Shown piece by piece: positions 62,861 to 64,000 of a stretch of 64,000 nucleotides of DNA. Position numbers and translations under genes: made by a program. The notes under the pieces were generated by a model, which was given only the letters and a program-made list of their open reading frames with translations, was not told the origin of the DNA and did not search any database. This DNA comes from an uncultured Alphaproteobacteria bacterium (GTDB lineage Bacteria > Pseudomonadota > Alphaproteobacteria > GCA-2731375), in assembly GCA_951812805.1 (NCBI GenBank), contig CATOSZ010000003.1:1442557-1506556 (forward strand), written 5' to 3'. Position 1 is the first letter of the stretch, and each line of letters starts with the position of its first letter.

Positions 62861-64000
62861 ATGAAACAGGTTCTTCTCGAAGGCGGGCACGTGATCGATC
62901 CGGCGAACGGGATCGATGGCGTGGCCGACGTCGCCGTGGCGGGCGGGCGGATCGCCGCCGTCGGCGCCGGCCTTGCGGCGGACGGTGGCCGAATCGATTG
63001 TTCCGGCAAGCTGGTGCTGCCCGGCATGATCGACACCCATGCCCATGTCTACCAGCACGTCAGCGGCCGCTTCGGCCTGGAAGCGGACATGGTCGGCGTG
63101 CGCTCCGGCGTCACGACGCTGGTCGACCAGGGCGGGCCCAGCTGCATGACCTTCCCGGGGTTTCGCCACTTCATCTCCACGCCGGCCGAAAGCCGGGTGC
63201 TGGCCTTCATCTCCGCCTATGTCGTCGGCGGGCTGGAAGGTCACTACTACCCGGACCTCTATGGCCCGACGGGCGTGGACGTCCAACAGACCGTACGCGT
63301 CGCCGAGGCCAACCGCGACCTGGTCAAGGGCATCAAGGCGCATGCGGAGATCGGTGGGTTCGAGCGCTGGGGCGTCGAGGTAATCCGCCTCTCGAAGGAG
63401 ATCTCCCGCGCGCTGAAACTTCCCGTCTATCTGCATTTCGGCCAGCTCTGGCCCAATCCCCAGGTCGCGAACGAGACCTGGAACGTCGACGATATCCTGC
63501 CCGCGGTGCTCGAGCTGTTGGATCCGGGCGACGTGCTGGCACACCCCTTCACCCGCCACCCGGGCGGCTTCACCGACATCGAGGGCAACCTGCACCCCCT
63601 GGTGAAGGAAGCGCTCGCCCGCGGCATCAAGGCGGATATCGGCCACGGCTCGCACTTCAGCCTCGACATGGCGAAACGGGTGCTGGACGCGGGCGTGCTG
63701 CCGGACACGCTCGGCGCCGACATGCACGGCTACAACACCACGGTGCCGGCACCGCCGGGCGCGCCCGACACCCATCCGGACGAGGAGCATATGTTCGCCG
63801 GCCAGGAGCGCTTCAGCCTGGCCTTCGCCATGACCGAACTGCTGGCCCTCGGCGTGCCGCTCGCCGATATCGTGCCGATGGTCACCACGCATTGCGCCGA
63901 CATGCTGGACATGGCGGGCGAGCTCGGCACGCTGACGCCCGGCGCCGTCGCCGACGTTTCGGTGCTGAACGACGACCGGGGCCGCTTCGTGCTGCGCGAC
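62861..64000 (+). CDS. Amidohydrolase/deacetylase-family metallohydrolase, partial
   Basis: The first 380 codons of a TIM-barrel metallohydrolase; the gene runs past the window end. The metal site starts with IDTHAHVYQHVSG (HxH near residue 58). A candidate carbamylated Lys is in LVKGIKAHAEIGG, further His ligands are in VYLHFGQLWP and VLAHPFTRH, and a catalytic Asp in LGADMHGYNTT. The pattern matches the dihydroorotase-like amidohydrolase/deacetylase group (PRK09237). The ATG follows GGAAGG. Substrates in this group include N-acyl or ring amides; none is assigned here. Confidence 0.88.
   Translation, partial: MKQVLLEGGHVIDPANGIDGVADVAVAGGRIAAVGAGLAADGGRIDCSGKLVLPGMIDTHAHVYQHVSGRFGLEADMVGVRSGVTTLVDQGGPSCMTFPGFRHFISTPAESRVLAFISAYVVGGLEGHYYPDLYGPTGVDVQQTVRVAEANRDLVKGIKAHAEIGGFERWGVEVIRLSKEISRALKLPVYLHFGQLWPNPQVANETWNVDDILPAVLELLDPGDVLAHPFTRHPGGFTDIEGNLHPLVKEALARGIKADIGHGSHFSLDMAKRVLDAGVLPDTLGADMHGYNTTVPAPPGAPDTHPDEEHMFAGQERFSLAFAMTELLALGVPLADIVPMVTTHCADMLDMAGELGTLTPGAVADVSVLNDDRGRFVLRD

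Noticed and set aside
1-64000. CRISPR arrays, tRNA and rRNA genes
   Set aside because: No regular spaced repeats, cloverleaf-like sequence or rRNA segments were found on reading; a covariance-model scan was not possible here.

Overview
This window is a GC-rich, gene-dense alphaproteobacterial chromosome segment. A Rhodospirillales-type relative is the best fit, based on the ECF11 RpoE/ChrR pair with its target operon, several TRAP and ABC importers, the tight ATGA/GTGA-overlapped operons and the codon use. This is inference; the window has no rRNA, no tRNA and no taxonomic marker gene.

Layout. (1) 1-6959: the start of a divergent ABC exporter gene, then a seven-gene, mostly overlapping operon with four glycosyltransferases, a histidine phosphatase, a polysaccharide-deacetylase-like protein and a small membrane protein. 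(2) 6956-13172: a complete Yej/Opp-type peptide importer (fused double ATPase, binding protein, two permeases). (3) 13176-17165: a membrane-bound class III adenylate cyclase, a cytochrome P450 gene with an in-frame TGA, a GNAT acetyltransferase and a glutathione S-transferase. (4) 17170-18050: a short AT-rich patch with one small membrane protein. (5) 18053-20748 (minus): an operon headed by a GrdB-like selenoprotein. Its in-frame TGA at 20287-20289 is followed by a SECIS-like hairpin and is read here as selenocysteine. (6) 20889-23595: a phospholipase D-like protein, an LLM oxidoreductase and an SDR. (7) 23617-32564: sigma factor RpoE and anti-sigma ChrR with their lipid-modification regulon (flavin amine oxidase, DUF1365, CFA-synthase-like methyltransferase, MFS, DUF3833, and a minus-strand SnoaL/SDR/DUF6134 operon). 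Four sites of the form TGATCC-N18-TA(A/C)(G/C)(A/G)-like sequence lie as two divergent pairs and tie the block together. (8) 32680-38885: hemerythrin, a double GNAT protein, a TauE-type exporter, D-tartrate dehydratase and a hybrid histidine kinase. (9) 38977-42849: a thioesterase gene split by an IS21-family element with 8-bp target duplication and 26-bp terminal repeats. (10) 42867-59047: acyl-CoA enzymes, transporters, a caspase-like protease, a Tat-signal thioredoxin-like gene with an in-frame TAG, formamidase, aminotransferase, a TAXI-TRAP importer and a TauD-type dioxygenase. (11) 59106-62306 (minus): a lower-GC island with a class III-like nucleotide cyclase, a coupled unknown gene that appears frameshifted, and a degenerate ImmA/IrrE-like protein. 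It resembles a Pycsar-like anti-phage locus. (12) 62861-64000: the start of an amidohydrolase that runs off the window.

The strongest candidate for an undescribed system is the island at 59106-62306. The best-supported non-obvious feature is the selenoprotein with its SECIS-like hairpin. The best-supported regulatory circuit is the RpoE/ChrR module. Three genes carry single-base lesions (P450 TGA, thioredoxin-like TAG, island frameshift). They could be real decay or errors in the assembled sequence.
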